Shown here: positions 63,715 through 64,000 of the stretch, piece after piece
Layout of the letters: every line of letters begins with the position of its first letter
Position numbering within the stretch: position 1 is the first letter of the stretch
Assembly: GCA_016789955.1 (NCBI GenBank)
Contig: JAEUPB010000073.1
Coordinates: 57,498-121,497, forward strand
DNA length: 64,000 bases
Reading direction: 5' to 3'
Source: Rubrivivax sp.
Lineage (GTDB): Bacteria > Pseudomonadota > Gammaproteobacteria > Burkholderiales > Burkholderiaceae_C
Program-made: the position numbers and the translations under genes
Notes under the pieces: model-generated
The model's input: the letters and a program-made list of their open reading frames with translations, nothing else
What the model was told of the DNA's origin: nothing
The model's database searches: none

Positions 63715-64000
63715 TCACTTCGACACCGGCATCGCGAACTCGGCACCCTTGCCGATGGAGTCGCTCCAGCGCTGCATCACGCTCTTCTGCTTGGTGTAGA
63801 ACCGCACCCCTTCCTCGCCGTAGGCGTGCATGTCGCCGAACAGCGAGCGCTTCCAGCCTCCGAACCCGTGCCAGGCCATCGGCACCGGGATCGGCACGTT
63901 GATGCCCACCATGCCCGCCTGCACGCGGCGGCTGAACTCGCGCGCCACGCCACCGTCGCTGGTGAAGCAGGCCACGCCGTTGCCGTAGGCGTGCGTGTTC
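63715..64000 (-). CDS. mmsA: Methylmalonate-semialdehyde dehydrogenase (CoA-acylating), C-terminal part
   Basis: The frame is open through base 64000, so the gene starts beyond the window; about 94 C-terminal residues are visible. The sequence runs [20 protein letters not shown], then [20 protein letters not shown] and [20 protein letters not shown]. The [10 protein letters not shown] and [10 protein letters not shown] blocks are typical of MmsA. The catalytic Cys lies outside the window. It converts methylmalonate semialdehyde to propionyl-CoA in valine and inositol breakdown. It lies 83 bp upstream of frmA on the same strand. Confidence 0.85.
   Translation of the reverse strand, partial: NTHAYGNGVACFTSDGGVAREFSRRVQAGMVGINVPIPVPMAWHGFGGWKRSLFGDMHAYGEEGVRFYTKQKSVMQRWSDSIGKGAEFAMPVSK

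Overview
The window is very GC-rich chromosomal DNA with dense short-spaced genes on both strands. Codon usage and gene content (RelA of the proteobacterial type, DbpA, divergent ispDF/mfd, OmpR/EnvZ pair, Fnr-like regulator, LysE and EamA exporters, family 5 solute-binding protein, M81 peptidase, 3-hydroxybutyrate dehydrogenase) point to a betaproteobacterium of the Burkholderiales, most likely the Rubrivivax/Leptothrix/Methylibium-type lineage; this is inferred from memory of families, not from a search. No insertion sequence, prophage, integrase, CRISPR array or rRNA was seen. One tRNA (Val, anticodon GAC) is present. Both window edges cut genes (a DUF4010/MgtC-like membrane protein on the left, an MmsA-type aldehyde dehydrogenase on the right).

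Layout. 1-7 kb: regulators (Crp/Fnr protein, orphan LuxR protein divergent from a SAM methyltransferase, hybrid histidine kinase with an OmpR-type response regulator). 7-16 kb: amino-acid PLP enzymes, a flavin monooxygenase, and a TetR-controlled-looking group (SDR and MDR reductases on one side, tetR and a large secreted alpha/beta hydrolase on the other) with two palindromic operator candidates between them. 16-23 kb: transporters, a GFA protein, a broken beta-lactamase-fold hydrolase, an SDR-fold protein lacking its catalytic residues, a CbiM-like membrane protein, and a second hybrid kinase. 23-33.7 kb: the accessory catabolic part. A minus-strand run (NAD-binding dehydrogenase, M81 peptidase, family 5 ABC binding protein) is divergent from a metallo-hydrolase/FAD monooxygenase/DUF2783 cassette, which faces a second VOC/FAD monooxygenase/DUF2783 cassette; a small coiled-coil gene lies between the two. 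The second cassette has a strong palindrome at its promoter and, next to it, the C-terminal remnant of a TetR gene that lacks its DNA-binding domain.

33.7-43 kb: RNA and ribosome-related genes (DbpA helicase, a SUV3-like helicase, a RIO1-family kinase), tRNA-Val with a terminator, relA with an alpha/beta hydrolase, and bdhA. 43-54 kb: SIMPL protein, ompR/envZ-like pair, diguanylate cyclase, ispF/ispD divergent from mfd across an 18-bp perfect palindrome, and serB. 54-64 kb: TonB-domain protein, M20 amidohydrolase, a broken S9 peptidase, a beta-propeller lipoprotein, transglutaminase-like protein, gloB, a secreted GH13 enzyme, class III alcohol dehydrogenase (formaldehyde detoxification) and the partial mmsA.

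The most unusual points are the paired FAD-monooxygenase/DUF2783 cassettes with a metallo-hydrolase that has lost its second zinc site, the degenerate SDR, the SUV3-like/DbpA/RIO1 cluster, the symmetric ispD-mfd promoter, and three genes broken by clean deletions (tetR remnant, S12 hydrolase, S9 peptidase).
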